64,000 bases of DNA from Verrucomicrobiota bacterium (GTDB taxonomy: Bacteria; Verrucomicrobiota; Verrucomicrobiia; Opitutales; Opitutaceae): the NCBI GenBank assembly GCA_023386835.1, contig JAEWIY010000190.1:1-64000 (forward strand). Direction: 5' to 3'. Positions within the stretch are counted from its first letter, which is position 1, and each line of letters begins with the position of its first letter. The notes beneath the pieces were generated by a model. The model was not told where the DNA came from and searched no databases. It saw nothing but the letters and a program-made list of their open reading frames with translations. Made by a program: the position numbers and the translations under genes. This document shows positions 1 through 9,294 of the stretch, piece after piece.

Positions 1-602
1 CCGGCCCCGCCGCGCGGGGGCGCGCGGCGCCCCGCGCACTGGTGGAGGTGATGCTGACTCGGATCCTTGATCCGAAATCCGCGCACCTCGACATGTACTT
101 TGACGAGGCCTGGACGCCGCGGTCCGACGTCATCTCGTACGGCCATGATATTGAGTTTGCCTGGCTTGTCACCGAGGCCGCCACGGAGTTGGGCGACGCG
201 GAGTTGCTCGCGCGCGTGCGTCCGGTGGCCGTGCAGATCGCCGAAGTCACGTTGGCCGAAGGCGTGGAGCCGGACGGCGCGATTCCGTACGAAGCAGGCC
301 CGGAAGGCATCCGCAATCCGCAGCGCGATTGGTGGGTGCCGGCGGAGGCGGCGGTCGGTTTCCTCAACGCGTATCAGCTCAGTGACGACCCGAAGTTTGC
401 CCGCGCGGCGGAGCAACAGTGGGAGTTCATCGAGCGACATTTCATCGATCGCGAGAACGGCGAGTGGCACGCGTCCTTGGATGCGCAAAATGCCGTCGTT
501 CCCCGGATGTCCAAAGCCAACCCGTGGAAATGCCCGTACCACAACGGTCGCGCGTGCCTCGAACTGGTGCAGCGGGTCCGGGCGCTGACCGCACAGCCGT
601 GA
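1..602 (+). CDS. AGE-family sugar epimerase (cellobiose/N-acylglucosamine 2-epimerase-like), 3' part
   Basis: C-terminal part of an (alpha/alpha)6-barrel epimerase of the AGE/cellobiose 2-epimerase superfamily, which interconverts sugars at C2. The reading frame is open to the left edge, so the gene starts outside the window; the GTG at 42 and ATG at 51 are internal. Family motifs seen are DEAWTPR, SYGHDIEFAWL (the GHDIE His is a catalytic-type residue), WWVPAEA and the terminal WKCPYHNGR with a second conserved His. The first 40 bases are almost pure G and C but still translate in frame. It is convergent with the glycosidase at 631-2511. The family is clear; the substrate (glucose or mannose ends, mannobiose, GlcNAc) cannot be told. 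Confidence 0.88.
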   Translation, partial: GPAARGRAAPRALVEVMLTRILDPKSAHLDMYFDEAWTPRSDVISYGHDIEFAWLVTEAATELGDAELLARVRPVAVQIAEVTLAEGVEPDGAIPYEAGPEGIRNPQRDWWVPAEAAVGFLNAYQLSDDPKFARAAEQQWEFIERHFIDRENGEWHASLDAQNAVVPRMSKANPWKCPYHNGRACLELVQRVRALTAQP

Positions 603-614
603 GGTGACTCACGG
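597..614. terminator. Hairpin between convergent genes
   Basis: Perfect 7-bp inverted repeat (CCGTGAG, loop GTGA, CTCACGG) that overlaps the epimerase stop codon and lies 17 bp from the stop of the convergent glycosidase. There is no T-tract, so it is only a candidate bidirectional terminator. Confidence 0.4.
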
Positions 615-630
615 CTGCGTCCGTGGCGAG

Positions 631-2511
631 TTATTGCGCCGCGGAAATCAGCGTGACCATTGATCGGGCCGGCACGTCCAGCACCGCCGCACCGCCGGTC
701 CAGGTGCCTTCGGCCAGCGGCGCCGCCTCGGCGGTGGTTTTCGTCTGCCATGAACCGGCGGGAAGCCCGCTCAAGGTGGCCCGTCGGGCCGGACCGGGAT
801 TCAGCAGGTGCACGACCCACCCGGCGTCCGCCTGAAACGCGAGCACCTGCACGTCTGAGGAATCGGCGCGGGCGTCGATAACGCGACTGGGTGCGGGCGT
901 GAGATTGTTGAGGTGCTGCAGCAGGTGGAAACGACCCGTCGGCTGCACCTGGCCGTCGGGCAGCACGCGGACCAACGAGTAATCATTGGTGAACTGCCAG
1001 TAGAGGGAGATCTGCGCGCGTGCGTGGCGGACGAAGTCGAAGTGATCCTTCATCTCCCGTAGGCCGTAGGTGTAGCTGTCGTAGGTGCGGTTCCGGTACG
1101 CGCCCGGATCCATGCCGGCTTCGCCAACCATCAAGGGGCGCTGGATCCATTCGGCGACGTCGCCCCAAGCCGCGTATTGTTCCGGAGTGGCGCCACCCCA
1201 GCTGTGAAACGACACAGCGCCGACGTGGCGCATCGCCTCCGGATCGGCGGCGGTGGGCAGCACGTACAGGTGGCGGTCGCGGGGGTTCGCCGTGTCGCCC
1301 AGCAGTTGTTTGGTCTTCAGTCCCAAGGACTCGAGATGGGCGCCGATCTGCTTGATCGCGTCGCGGTGCTCCTCCGGTGAGAAGATGATGTCGACGCCGA
1401 GGTCGGGTTCGTTGAACGAAAACAGGTCGGGTTCCGCGCCGTAATGTTGCTTCACATACAGCAGGTATTCGCCGAGGTGGCGCAGGAACTCGTTCCAGCG
1501 CTCCGGGGCGATCCGGCGGCCGTGCCCCATCGCCGAGGCGCCGGCGCCGCGCGGCACGTAAAACTCCTCCGGTATCCGCCAGAGACTGACAATCCATGGA
1601 TGGCCCGCCTCCTGGACGCGGCGCATGAGCTCAAAGTCGCGGCGCAGCAGTTCGCCGGGATTGTCCCGCTCGGCGACCCAGGGGCCAAATTTTAGTTCAA
1701 AGCGGTACCAGGTGCTCTTCAGGTGCTCCATCGTGTAGTCGATCACCGGCGACGTGTTGACCCAGCAGTAGTTGGCGCCGAAGCCCAGGAAGTCCTGACG
1801 AACGGAGTTGGGATCGATCGTGACTTGCAGGTCGGTGGTGGCCGGTTCGGCCGTGAACTCGAGTTCCAGCGCCAGCGATTGACGGTCACCGCCACTCCAG
1901 GCCCCTTGGCGCACGGGGATGCGAACCAGGTACCAGCGGCCTGCGGTCGTCCACGTGTCGACGACGCGGACGTCCCGCGCGTCATTGAAGCTCAAGCGCA
2001 CCTGTGGTTTGCCCGCTGCTGGGCCTTGGAAGGTCAACTCGCGGGCGTTGGTCCGGAGAAACGTGGGATCGTCCGGCTTGATGGCGGGAAACGCCGTTCC
2101 TCCGGGCGCAATCGAACCGCCGACAAACCACTCGCGGGGGAGGGCGATCACGTAGTCGAGCGAGCCCACCTGGCGGGACGCGGCGGTCGTCACGCTCCCG
2201 GTCAGCGCCAACCGGCGTTCGTCGCGTACCTGCCACTCCACCTCGAAGTGCAGTCCGCTCGCCAGCGGGTCGTTGGTGTGGCCCTGCCATTTCCAATCGC
2301 CGGGCCGCGTAATGGGCGAGCGCTGGTCGTGGGGCTGGAGCGACACCTCGCGGCCGTCGTGGGTCACCAGGACAAAATGCCCCAGCAGCGGCACGGTCTG
2401 GCCGTTGTGGATGAGGCCGGTGAGCCGACCCGCGCTATCAAAGGTCGCGGGCTCCGAGGCGAGGCTGAGGGTGCTGGTCAAGAGCAGCAGGCAGGCGAGA
2501 CGGGAAATCAT
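631..2511 (-). CDS. Secreted clan GH-A (GH30-like) glycoside hydrolase
   Basis: 626-residue protein with an N-terminal signal peptide (MISRLACLLLLTSTLSLASE), a beta-rich N-terminal domain to about residue 225, a TIM-barrel catalytic domain of about 230-560 and a short C-terminal beta domain. The barrel starts with a DFLGFGANYCW strand typical of GH30-type O-glycosyl hydrolases. FSFNEPD places the acid/base Glu at about 368, and LMVGEAGMD the nucleophile Glu at about 464, the spacing expected of a retaining clan GH-A enzyme. It probably acts in the periplasm or outside the cell on plant polysaccharide. The exact family (GH30, GH39 or GH79-like) and substrate are not determined. The ATG at 2511 is chosen because it gives the signal peptide. 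Confidence 0.8.
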   Translation of the reverse strand: MISRLACLLLLTSTLSLASEPATFDSAGRLTGLIHNGQTVPLLGHFVLVTHDGREVSLQPHDQRSPITRPGDWKWQGHTNDPLASGLHFEVEWQVRDERRLALTGSVTTAASRQVGSLDYVIALPREWFVGGSIAPGGTAFPAIKPDDPTFLRTNARELTFQGPAAGKPQVRLSFNDARDVRVVDTWTTAGRWYLVRIPVRQGAWSGGDRQSLALELEFTAEPATTDLQVTIDPNSVRQDFLGFGANYCWVNTSPVIDYTMEHLKSTWYRFELKFGPWVAERDNPGELLRRDFELMRRVQEAGHPWIVSLWRIPEEFYVPRGAGASAMGHGRRIAPERWNEFLRHLGEYLLYVKQHYGAEPDLFSFNEPDLGVDIIFSPEEHRDAIKQIGAHLESLGLKTKQLLGDTANPRDRHLYVLPTAADPEAMRHVGAVSFHSWGGATPEQYAAWGDVAEWIQRPLMVGEAGMDPGAYRNRTYDSYTYGLREMKDHFDFVRHARAQISLYWQFTNDYSLVRVLPDGQVQPTGRFHLLQHLNNLTPAPSRVIDARADSSDVQVLAFQADAGWVVHLLNPGPARRATLSGLPAGSWQTKTTAEAAPLAEGTWTGGAAVLDVPARSMVTLISAAQ

Positions 2512-2740
2512 GTCGTGAATACGCGCAGCGCGGATGGCTTAGGTTGGCCGAAAGCACAGGTCTACCCAAGCCAAACCGTGCCGCGGTGGCTCACGCGGCC
2601 TCGCGCGGGCGGGCAGTCTGGCGCGCTGAACCCGGGCGGGGTCGTGTGTCGCGCCGGACCGGCTACGCAACCTTCCCTCGAAGCCGGCTGGATTTGTCGT
2701 TTGCCAAGCCGCTGGCGCGTTCTACGCTCAACCGTTCTCC

Positions 2741-5700
2741 ATGTTTGCCTCTCTGCTCAAGCGCTTTGCCGGCCGTCATTATCGGAAGTTTCTCGAGAGC
2801 GCCCGTCCCATCGTCGCCCGAATCAATGAGATCGAGCAGTCCTACCAGGCACTGAGCGATGAGCAACTGCGCGCCAAGACCGACGAATTCCGGCAGCGTC
2901 TGAAGGACGGCGCGACGCTGGACGACATTCTACCCGAGGCCTTTGCAGCGGTGAAAAACGCCGCCCGCCGCCTCGTGGGTCGACAGATCACCGTGTGCGA
3001 CCATGAGCTGACGTGGGACATGGTTCACTTCGACGTCCAGCTGATCGGCGGCTTGGCGCTGCACAAGGGCCGGATCGCGGAAATGGCCACGGGTGAAGGC
3101 AAAACGCTGGTCGCGACGCTGCCGTTGTACCTCAACGCGCTGGTCAGCCGAAATGCCCAGCTCGTCACCGTCAACGATTACCTCGCTCGGCGTGACTCCG
3201 AGTGGATGGCGTACCTCTACAACTTCCTCGGCCTGACCGTTGGTTGTATCCAACAACAAATGCCGTCGCATGTGCGCCGCGAGATGTACGGCCGCGACAT
3301 CACGTACGGCACGGCTTCGGAATTCGGTTTTGATTACCTGCGCGACAACGGCATGGCCACGCGCAAGGAAGACCAGGTGCAGCGCGACCACTGGTACTGC
3401 ATCGTGGACGAAATCGACTCGATCCTCGTCGATGAAGCGCGCACGCCGCTGATCATCTCCGGACCGGCGCCGATCGAGCGCGAGCAACCCTTCACCCGGC
3501 TGAAACCGCACGTCGAGCGCCTCGTCACGGCGCAGCTCCGCTTGTGCAACAAGCTGGTCGGTGAGGCCAAGGAGCTGTTGGAAAAGCCGGATGCCACTCC
3601 GCAGGCGAAGGAGGAGGCGATGCAGAAGTTGCTTCAGGTGAAGATGGGCAACCCGAAGAACAAGCTCCTGCTCCGGGTGATGGAGAATCCGGGCTGGCGC
3701 AAGACGCTCGACAAGCTTGAAACCGAGATGAACTCCGACCTGCAGAAGGCGGAGCTCTACGCGCTCAAGGAACAGCTTTATTACGTCATTGATGAACGGC
3801 AGCACCAGGCGGACCTGACCGAAATCGGTCGCCGCACGCTGCGCCCCGACAATCCAGACGCGTTCGTGCTGCCGGATCTCGCGACCGAACACTCCGAGAT
3901 CGACCGCCAGGCCGACCTCACGCCGGAGCAGCGCGAGGAGCGCAAGCTGGAGAGCCAGCGCCGTTACGCCGACGTGTCCGAGGAGATCCACGCAATTTCG
4001 CAACTGCTGCGCGCCTACTCCCTGTACGAACGCGACGTTGAATACGTTGTGCAGGAAGGGAAGGTGATGATCGTCGACGAGAACACCGGCCGCGTGATGC
4101 CGGGCCGGCGTTGGTCGGATGGCCTGCACCAGGCCGTTGAGGCGAAGGAGAACGTCACGATCGAACGCGAGACGCGGACCTACGCGACGATCACGATTCA
4201 GAACTACTTCCGTATGTACGAGAAGCTGGCCGGTATGACCGGTACGGCGGAGACGGAAGCGACGGAGTTCAACGACATCTACCGGCTGGCGGTCCAGGTG
4301 ATCCCCACCAACAAGCCGTGTATCCGCGTCGACCGGAACGATTCCATTTTCAAGACCCGGCGCGACAAGTACAACGCGGTCGTCCGCGAGATCGAGGAGG
4401 CGCACAAGCGCGGGCAGCCGGTGCTCGTTGGCACGGTGTCGGTTGAGTCATCCGAGGTGTTGTCGCGCATGCTGAAGCGCGCGGGCATCGTGCACGCGGT
4501 GCTGAATGCCAAGTACCACGAGCAGGAGGCCGACATTGTTTCGCGCGCCGGTCAGCGTGGTGCGGTGACCATCGCGACCAACATGGCGGGTCGTGGCACC
4601 GACATCAAACTGGGCGAGGGGGTGCGCGACTTGGGTGGCTTGTACGTGATCGGAACCGAGCGGCATGAGTCCCGCCGTATCGACCGGCAGCTGCGTGGTC
4701 GTTGCTCACGCCAGGGTGACCCGGGTCTGACCAAGTTTTTCCTCTCGCTGGAAGACGACCTGATGCGGCTCTTCCTCCAGGGCAATCTGGCGTCGAAGCT
4801 GATGGAGGGCTCGATGAAGGAGGGCGAGGAGCTCGAGCATCCGTGGCTGAACCGCTCCATCGAAAGCGCGCAGAAGAAGGTCGAGCAGCAGAACTACTCG
4901 ATCCGCAAGCGACTCCTGCAGTACGACGACGTGCTGAACCAGCAGCGCGAGGTCGTGTATGGCATCCGCAATGGGGCCATCCATGCGGAGCGGCCGAAGG
5001 ACATTATTTTCGAGCAGGTCCAGGAGGAGATTTACGAGCGGTTGGAGTCGGCGGGTTTCGGCGACAAGACCGGCCCGACGCCGGCCGCGCTCGACACGTT
5101 GGTGGGGTGGCTCAACACGCATTTTCCGATTGGGATCCGCACGACGGATCTCGAGGGCCGCGAAGCAGAAGTCGCGGCGCAGGAGATCATGGAGCGGATC
5201 CGCAAGGCCTATGCGGTGAAGGAATCGGTGGAGATTCCCGAGGCGCTGGGGGCGCTGGAGCGTTACGTGGTGATCAACGCGATCGATCACCACTGGCAGG
5301 AGCACCTGACCGAGATGGAGGAGCTGCGGCGCTCCATCGGTCTGCGCAGCTACGGCCAGAAGGATCCCCTCGTCGAGTACAAAGGCGAAGCCTACAAGTA
5401 CTTCCAGGAACTGATGCAGAATGTGCGGCTGCAGATCTGCACCGGCCTCTTCCGCAGCGCCTCCAACCTGCAGGCGTTCGAGAACATGCTCGCATTGCTG
5501 AGCCGCAACGCGCGTACCCAAGGCCCGGATACGGCCGCGGTGGCCAAGGGGCCGACCGCCGCGCCGACGTCCCCGGCGCGCCGCGCCGCGCTCGGCATGC
5601 CGGAAGTGCGCACAACGATGACGGTGAGCGGCCCGCCGGCCGCGACCGCCACGGCGCCCGCGCCGGAGCGCTCCGCCGACGACATCAAGCTGCCGATCCC

Positions 5701-5800
5701 GAAGCAGGTGCCGGTGGCGCGATCCTTCCCCAAGGTGGGACGGAACGACCCGTGCCCCTGCGGTAGTGGCAAGAAGTTCAAGCAGTGCCACGGCGCCTGA
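2741..5800 (+). CDS. secA: Protein translocase ATPase SecA
   Basis: Preprotein-translocase motor that drives secretory proteins through SecYEG; secY is also in this window at 32202. Visible parts are Walker A MATGEGKT (115-122), the DEAD-like VDEID (about 222), the second helicase half with TNMAGRGTDIKLGEG, and a C-terminal CPCGSGKKFKQCH zinc motif for SecB/ribosome contact. At 1019 residues it is about 120 longer than the E. coli protein. The extra length is a charged, helical insertion around 245-420 inside the preprotein-crosslinking region, as known for other PVC and Bacteroidota SecA, plus an Ala/Pro/Thr-rich linker before the zinc motif. The ATG at 2741 matches the family N-terminus. 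No convincing promoter was seen in the 229 bp upstream. Confidence 0.98.
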   Translation: MFASLLKRFAGRHYRKFLESARPIVARINEIEQSYQALSDEQLRAKTDEFRQRLKDGATLDDILPEAFAAVKNAARRLVGRQITVCDHELTWDMVHFDVQLIGGLALHKGRIAEMATGEGKTLVATLPLYLNALVSRNAQLVTVNDYLARRDSEWMAYLYNFLGLTVGCIQQQMPSHVRREMYGRDITYGTASEFGFDYLRDNGMATRKEDQVQRDHWYCIVDEIDSILVDEARTPLIISGPAPIEREQPFTRLKPHVERLVTAQLRLCNKLVGEAKELLEKPDATPQAKEEAMQKLLQVKMGNPKNKLLLRVMENPGWRKTLDKLETEMNSDLQKAELYALKEQLYYVIDERQHQADLTEIGRRTLRPDNPDAFVLPDLATEHSEIDRQADLTPEQREERKLESQRRYADVSEEIHAISQLLRAYSLYERDVEYVVQEGKVMIVDENTGRVMPGRRWSDGLHQAVEAKENVTIERETRTYATITIQNYFRMYEKLAGMTGTAETEATEFNDIYRLAVQVIPTNKPCIRVDRNDSIFKTRRDKYNAVVREIEEAHKRGQPVLVGTVSVESSEVLSRMLKRAGIVHAVLNAKYHEQEADIVSRAGQRGAVTIATNMAGRGTDIKLGEGVRDLGGLYVIGTERHESRRIDRQLRGRCSRQGDPGLTKFFLSLEDDLMRLFLQGNLASKLMEGSMKEGEELEHPWLNRSIESAQKKVEQQNYSIRKRLLQYDDVLNQQREVVYGIRNGAIHAERPKDIIFEQVQEEIYERLESAGFGDKTGPTPAALDTLVGWLNTHFPIGIRTTDLEGREAEVAAQEIMERIRKAYAVKESVEIPEALGALERYVVINAIDHHWQEHLTEMEELRRSIGLRSYGQKDPLVEYKGEAYKYFQELMQNVRLQICTGLFRSASNLQAFENMLALLSRNARTQGPDTAAVAKGPTAAPTSPARRAALGMPEVRTTMTVSGPPAATATAPAPERSADDIKLPIPKQVPVARSFPKVGRNDPCPCGSGKKFKQCHGA

Positions 5801-5900
5801 GCGCGGGTTGCTGCGTCCAGCGAGGCTGAGCGGCCCGCTGGTCAAATGTTGGTGTTCTGCGCTGGTGGCGACACCGGCGCGGCTGCTTTCTGTCGAAGCT

Positions 5901-5921
5901 GCCAAGGCACTCCTCCTTGGC
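5901..5921 (+). other. Hairpin upstream of 5937 gene
   Basis: Perfect 7-bp inverted repeat (GCCAAGG, 7-nt loop, CCTTGGC) ending 15 nt before the ATG at 5937. It has no T-tract. It could be a leader structure of the following glycosidase gene or chance. Confidence 0.25.
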
Positions 5922-5936
5922 TGAACCCCTACGACC

Positions 5937-7856
5937 ATGCGTTTCTCCCCGGTTGGTTTGTTTCTGGCGCTGCTGCTGACGTTCACCGGTGCGCTGAGCG
6001 GTGCGCGGCTGGAGTCCGGTCAGGTGCACGTGTGGGAGACGCAGGAGATCACCTTTGAATCCTCGCGCGACTACCCGAATCCGTACGTGGACGTGGTGTG
6101 CTGGATTGATCTGAGGGGACCGGACTTTGATCGCCGCGTCTACGGGTTCTGGGACGGCGGACGCACGTTTAGGGTTCGTTTTGTGGCCACGACACCGGGG
6201 GCGTGGCACTGGCGCTCGGGCTCGAACCAACCCGACGATAACGGGTTGAATGCCGGAGCAGGGCAGCTGACAGCGGTCGCATGGGCCGACGAGGAGAAGG
6301 CGGAGAATCCCAACCGGCGCGGTTTTGTCCGGGCCACCCGCAATGGTCATGCGCTGCAGTATGCGGACGGCACACCGTTCTTTCTGGTGGGGGATACCTG
6401 GCTGGCGGCGTCGACCTGGCGCCTCCCGTGGAAAGGCGCTCACGCGCAGTCGGACTACGTTCCGGCGCCTGGCATCAGCTTCGAGGAGGCGGTGGCTTAT
6501 CGGAAACGGCAGGGTTACAACTCCGTCTCCTTCGTTGCGGCCTTTCCCAACTGGGCGGCGGATCAGTACGGCGCCACGTATGCGAACGAAGATGGCGTTT
6601 ACCTCCGGAACGCCTGGGAGAAGTTCGGGCATTGGGCGCCCAACGCGCAAATTTCCACGGCGGACGGCGCCACGACCACGGCGAAAAACATGGAAGACGA
6701 AAACGGGGCGCGTCCGTTCGCCTTGCTGCCGGGGCGCATGGGCCTCGCCGACTTTGACCGAATCAACCCAGCTTACTTCCGCAGCCTCGATCGAAAGCTG
6801 CAGCACCTGGCCGATGAGGGCTTCGTGCCGTTCCTCGAAACCATCCGGCGGGATCACGGCCCGTCATGGAAGGCGTATTTCGACTTCAATCCCTCGTTTG
6901 CCCGTTTTGTTCAGTATCTGATCTCTCGTTACGGTGCGTACAACCTGATCTTCAGCGGGATTCACCTCGATTGGATTCCGAAGGACTACAGCCTGACCGG
7001 CGACGAGTTCAACGAGGCGCTGACGTATCATCATAACACCTACGGGCCGCTGCCGTTTGCGCAGCCGTACACGACCCTCATCGACAGCTCGACCTACAAG
7101 GTCTTCGGGCATGCGGAGCGCGCCCCCTGGTTGACGATGCACACCGTGGGCAACAAGCCGCGCAACCACGCCATCTACGCCTCGCTCGAAGAAATCTTCC
7201 GGCTCCAGCCGGCCTATCCGGCCGCCAATCTCGAACCCTACTACACGGGTTGGAACCACGTGATCAACCGGCCCGGCGGCGAGACCCCGCCGGAGAACTC
7301 GGCGCGCGATAACTATTTTGCCCGGGCGATGATGTATGGCTCGGTCCTGTCCGGCGGTTTGGCCGGACATGTGCATGGCACCGCGGCCTACGACGTGACG
7401 AGCACCGGGGAACCGTCCGGATGGCGACCGCACATCTGGACCGCGCTTCAGTTCGAGTCGGGCGCGCAGATGCAGCATCTGCAGTCCTTTGTTCTTTCCG
7501 AGGGCGCGCGTTATCAGGAACTCGAACTCGCCTCGGACGATTTGGATCCCCGCCATGCGCCGAACTCATCGGATGATGGCTTGGATGGCTGGTCTTTCAT
7601 GATGCGTACCGCGTCCGCGGACTTCGCGCTGCTGTACTTCGAACATCAGGCGGTTCGGCCACGGCTGGGCGGATTCCCGGCCGGTTTGCGTTACCGGTGG
7701 AAGTGGTTTGATCCGCGGAACGGCCGATGGAGTGACGCGGGTGAAATCGTGGCGGACGCGTCGGGGTACCTTGAAACCCCGCGCTTCCCCGAAGGCGTCG
7801 ACCAAGCGTGGCAGGATATTGCGGCCAAGATCGTGGCCGTTCCCTCGACACCCTAG
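5937..7856 (+). CDS. Secreted DUF5060/DUF4038 glycoside hydrolase, apiosidase-like
   Basis: 639-residue secreted protein. It has a signal peptide of about 20-22 residues, an N-terminal DUF5060-type beta-sandwich (about 25-120: WETQEITF, YGFWDGG, TTPGAWHW), then a DUF4038-type TIM barrel starting at GTPFFLVGDTWL (about 145). A small C-terminal beta domain carries FDPRNGRW. DUF4038 barrels include the GH140 apiosidases that cut side chains of rhamnogalacturonan II, so a role in pectin side-chain breakdown is a reasonable inference, not proven. Its stop codon shares the palindrome CTAG with the stop of the convergent pilin-like gene. The ATG at 5937 gives the signal peptide. Confidence 0.82.
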   Translation: MRFSPVGLFLALLLTFTGALSGARLESGQVHVWETQEITFESSRDYPNPYVDVVCWIDLRGPDFDRRVYGFWDGGRTFRVRFVATTPGAWHWRSGSNQPDDNGLNAGAGQLTAVAWADEEKAENPNRRGFVRATRNGHALQYADGTPFFLVGDTWLAASTWRLPWKGAHAQSDYVPAPGISFEEAVAYRKRQGYNSVSFVAAFPNWAADQYGATYANEDGVYLRNAWEKFGHWAPNAQISTADGATTTAKNMEDENGARPFALLPGRMGLADFDRINPAYFRSLDRKLQHLADEGFVPFLETIRRDHGPSWKAYFDFNPSFARFVQYLISRYGAYNLIFSGIHLDWIPKDYSLTGDEFNEALTYHHNTYGPLPFAQPYTTLIDSSTYKVFGHAERAPWLTMHTVGNKPRNHAIYASLEEIFRLQPAYPAANLEPYYTGWNHVINRPGGETPPENSARDNYFARAMMYGSVLSGGLAGHVHGTAAYDVTSTGEPSGWRPHIWTALQFESGAQMQHLQSFVLSEGARYQELELASDDLDPRHAPNSSDDGLDGWSFMMRTASADFALLYFEHQAVRPRLGGFPAGLRYRWKWFDPRNGRWSDAGEIVADASGYLETPRFPEGVDQAWQDIAAKIVAVPSTP

Positions 7857-9286
7857 AAGTTCAACGCGCCGGCCAGCGGCGCTCGTTCATCGGCCCGGGC
7901 CAGTTCCTCCCACTGCGTCAGCCGGAAGGCAAAGCGTGGATAAAACTGCCGCAGGGCCTCGTCGTAATGGAAGCGGGCGGGATCGATCCGCACCTCAGCG
8001 CCGACCACGGCACCGAAGATGTCGCCGCCTGTTTCTGATCCCGGACGCACCCGGACTTGCGCCCGCGGCGCGTAGATCACCCCGGACAACCTGCCGTCAC
8101 GGCCGCGGACGTCGATCTGTTGAGCGAGCGGTTCGGTTGCCGGCTTCGTGCCCCAAATTTGGAGGTTCGCGGGCCGGCCTTCATTCGCCACGCCGGCGCC
8201 GCCGATGTAGATGTCGCCCGCGCTGTACAGGGCGAGTGAGGTCGAGCGGGCGATCTCGATCCCTGCTTCTGGGCCCGAGACCGTCACCCCACCACCGGAA
8301 TTCACGACCACGTTGATCGGCGGCGCGGTTTCCAGTTGTGCCTCGAGCGGCAGGATCTGCAACTGTTCTCCCGTACCCGAAAGGTGAATACCCTCGGTCA
8401 CCGTGTAGTGGTAGGTTTTGCGCCCGCCGACCATCACGTAGGGATCACCCGGGCGGGGCAGCTGAAGGCTGGAGGTGATGTTCGGCAGCACCGTGCCCGT
8501 GTAGTCGGGCGGCTCCGCGTCATCGTAGTCCATCGTAAAGTCGTACCGGAGCGCGGCCGGATCGATGCCCGTGGCGCCAGCGGGCCCGATGGTGACGGAG
8601 GAATCGAGCTCAAAGGCGTCTTCCGAGCCCACTGCGACTCGCCCGGCGACGGTGATGGAGCCGCTCGACGAACCGGTGGGCGCCAGGGATTGCGCACCGA
8701 TTTGAATTGAGGCCTTCAGGTTGGTCGATCCGTCAGCCAGTGTGGCGCCGTAGTCGCCCAGCCGTGATGAGTACGAGTCGAAGTTGGAGCCGCCGCTCAG
8801 TTGGACGCGGCCGCCCATCACGCCGCCGACGAGCGGGGAGCTGCGCTCGCATTGCACGCGCAGCCATTTTTCAACGGGAGCCTGTCGCGGCGCTTCAATC
8901 GTGGCGCGCGCGACGATCGTGCGATGATTGATGTCCTGATAATTCTGTATCAGCACCCGCACGAAACCCGTTGTGTTGGCGGGGTAGGTAAAGCCTTCAA
9001 AGCGTTGGGAGGCATTCGAGCCCGAGACCGTCCAGTCCGACCAGTCATAGGTGGGGTCCTCGATCGAGTGCGCGATCGCCAACATGCCGCGCTCGAGGCC
9101 AGTCTCCGCCAGATTCGTGGCGACCTCGTTCAAATGCGCACGATTGGCCGCCCGCAGGGTGGAGTTGGCCAGTTGCAGGTAGGAGCCTAGAGCGATCGCG
9201 ATGGCGGTGGCGAAGAGGAGCGCGACCACCAGCACAGAACCCCGGGGCGCACGGGGCGGGGGCAGCCATCGGTGCGATCGCAACAT
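7853..9286 (-). CDS. PilX-like minor pilin / surface protein
   Basis: 477 residues. The N-terminus has a short basic segment and RGSVLVVALLFATAIAIALG, one hydrophobic helix as in PilX-type proteins, but no canonical G/FTxxE prepilin site. It is followed by an amphipathic helix (RAANRAHLNEVATNLAETGLE) and then a long Gly/Ser-rich beta region (about 150-440) with a FDSYSSRLGDYG motif, as often seen in PilX-associated beta-helix domains. It is third in a minus-strand cluster with two prepilin genes, 8 bp after the second. Likely role: a minor or tip component of a type IV pilus or type II secretion pseudopilus. Function is inferred from architecture and context only. Confidence 0.65.
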   Translation of the reverse strand: MLRSHRWLPPPRAPRGSVLVVALLFATAIAIALGSYLQLANSTLRAANRAHLNEVATNLAETGLERGMLAIAHSIEDPTYDWSDWTVSGSNASQRFEGFTYPANTTGFVRVLIQNYQDINHRTIVARATIEAPRQAPVEKWLRVQCERSSPLVGGVMGGRVQLSGGSNFDSYSSRLGDYGATLADGSTNLKASIQIGAQSLAPTGSSSGSITVAGRVAVGSEDAFELDSSVTIGPAGATGIDPAALRYDFTMDYDDAEPPDYTGTVLPNITSSLQLPRPGDPYVMVGGRKTYHYTVTEGIHLSGTGEQLQILPLEAQLETAPPINVVVNSGGGVTVSGPEAGIEIARSTSLALYSAGDIYIGGAGVANEGRPANLQIWGTKPATEPLAQQIDVRGRDGRLSGVIYAPRAQVRVRPGSETGGDIFGAVVGAEVRIDPARFHYDEALRQFYPRFAFRLTQWEELARADERAPLAGALNF

Positions 9287-9294
9287 CTGGCGTC

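Noticed and set aside
2694..2725. Possible secA promoter (TTGTCG ... TTCTAC)
   Set aside because: Spacing of 20 bp and weak hexamers; not better than chance.
2930..4405. Long open frame on the minus strand opposite secA (491 codons)
   Set aside because: It is the shadow of a high-GC gene; residues are R/L/V/D-rich with no family motifs, and secA is certain on the other strand.
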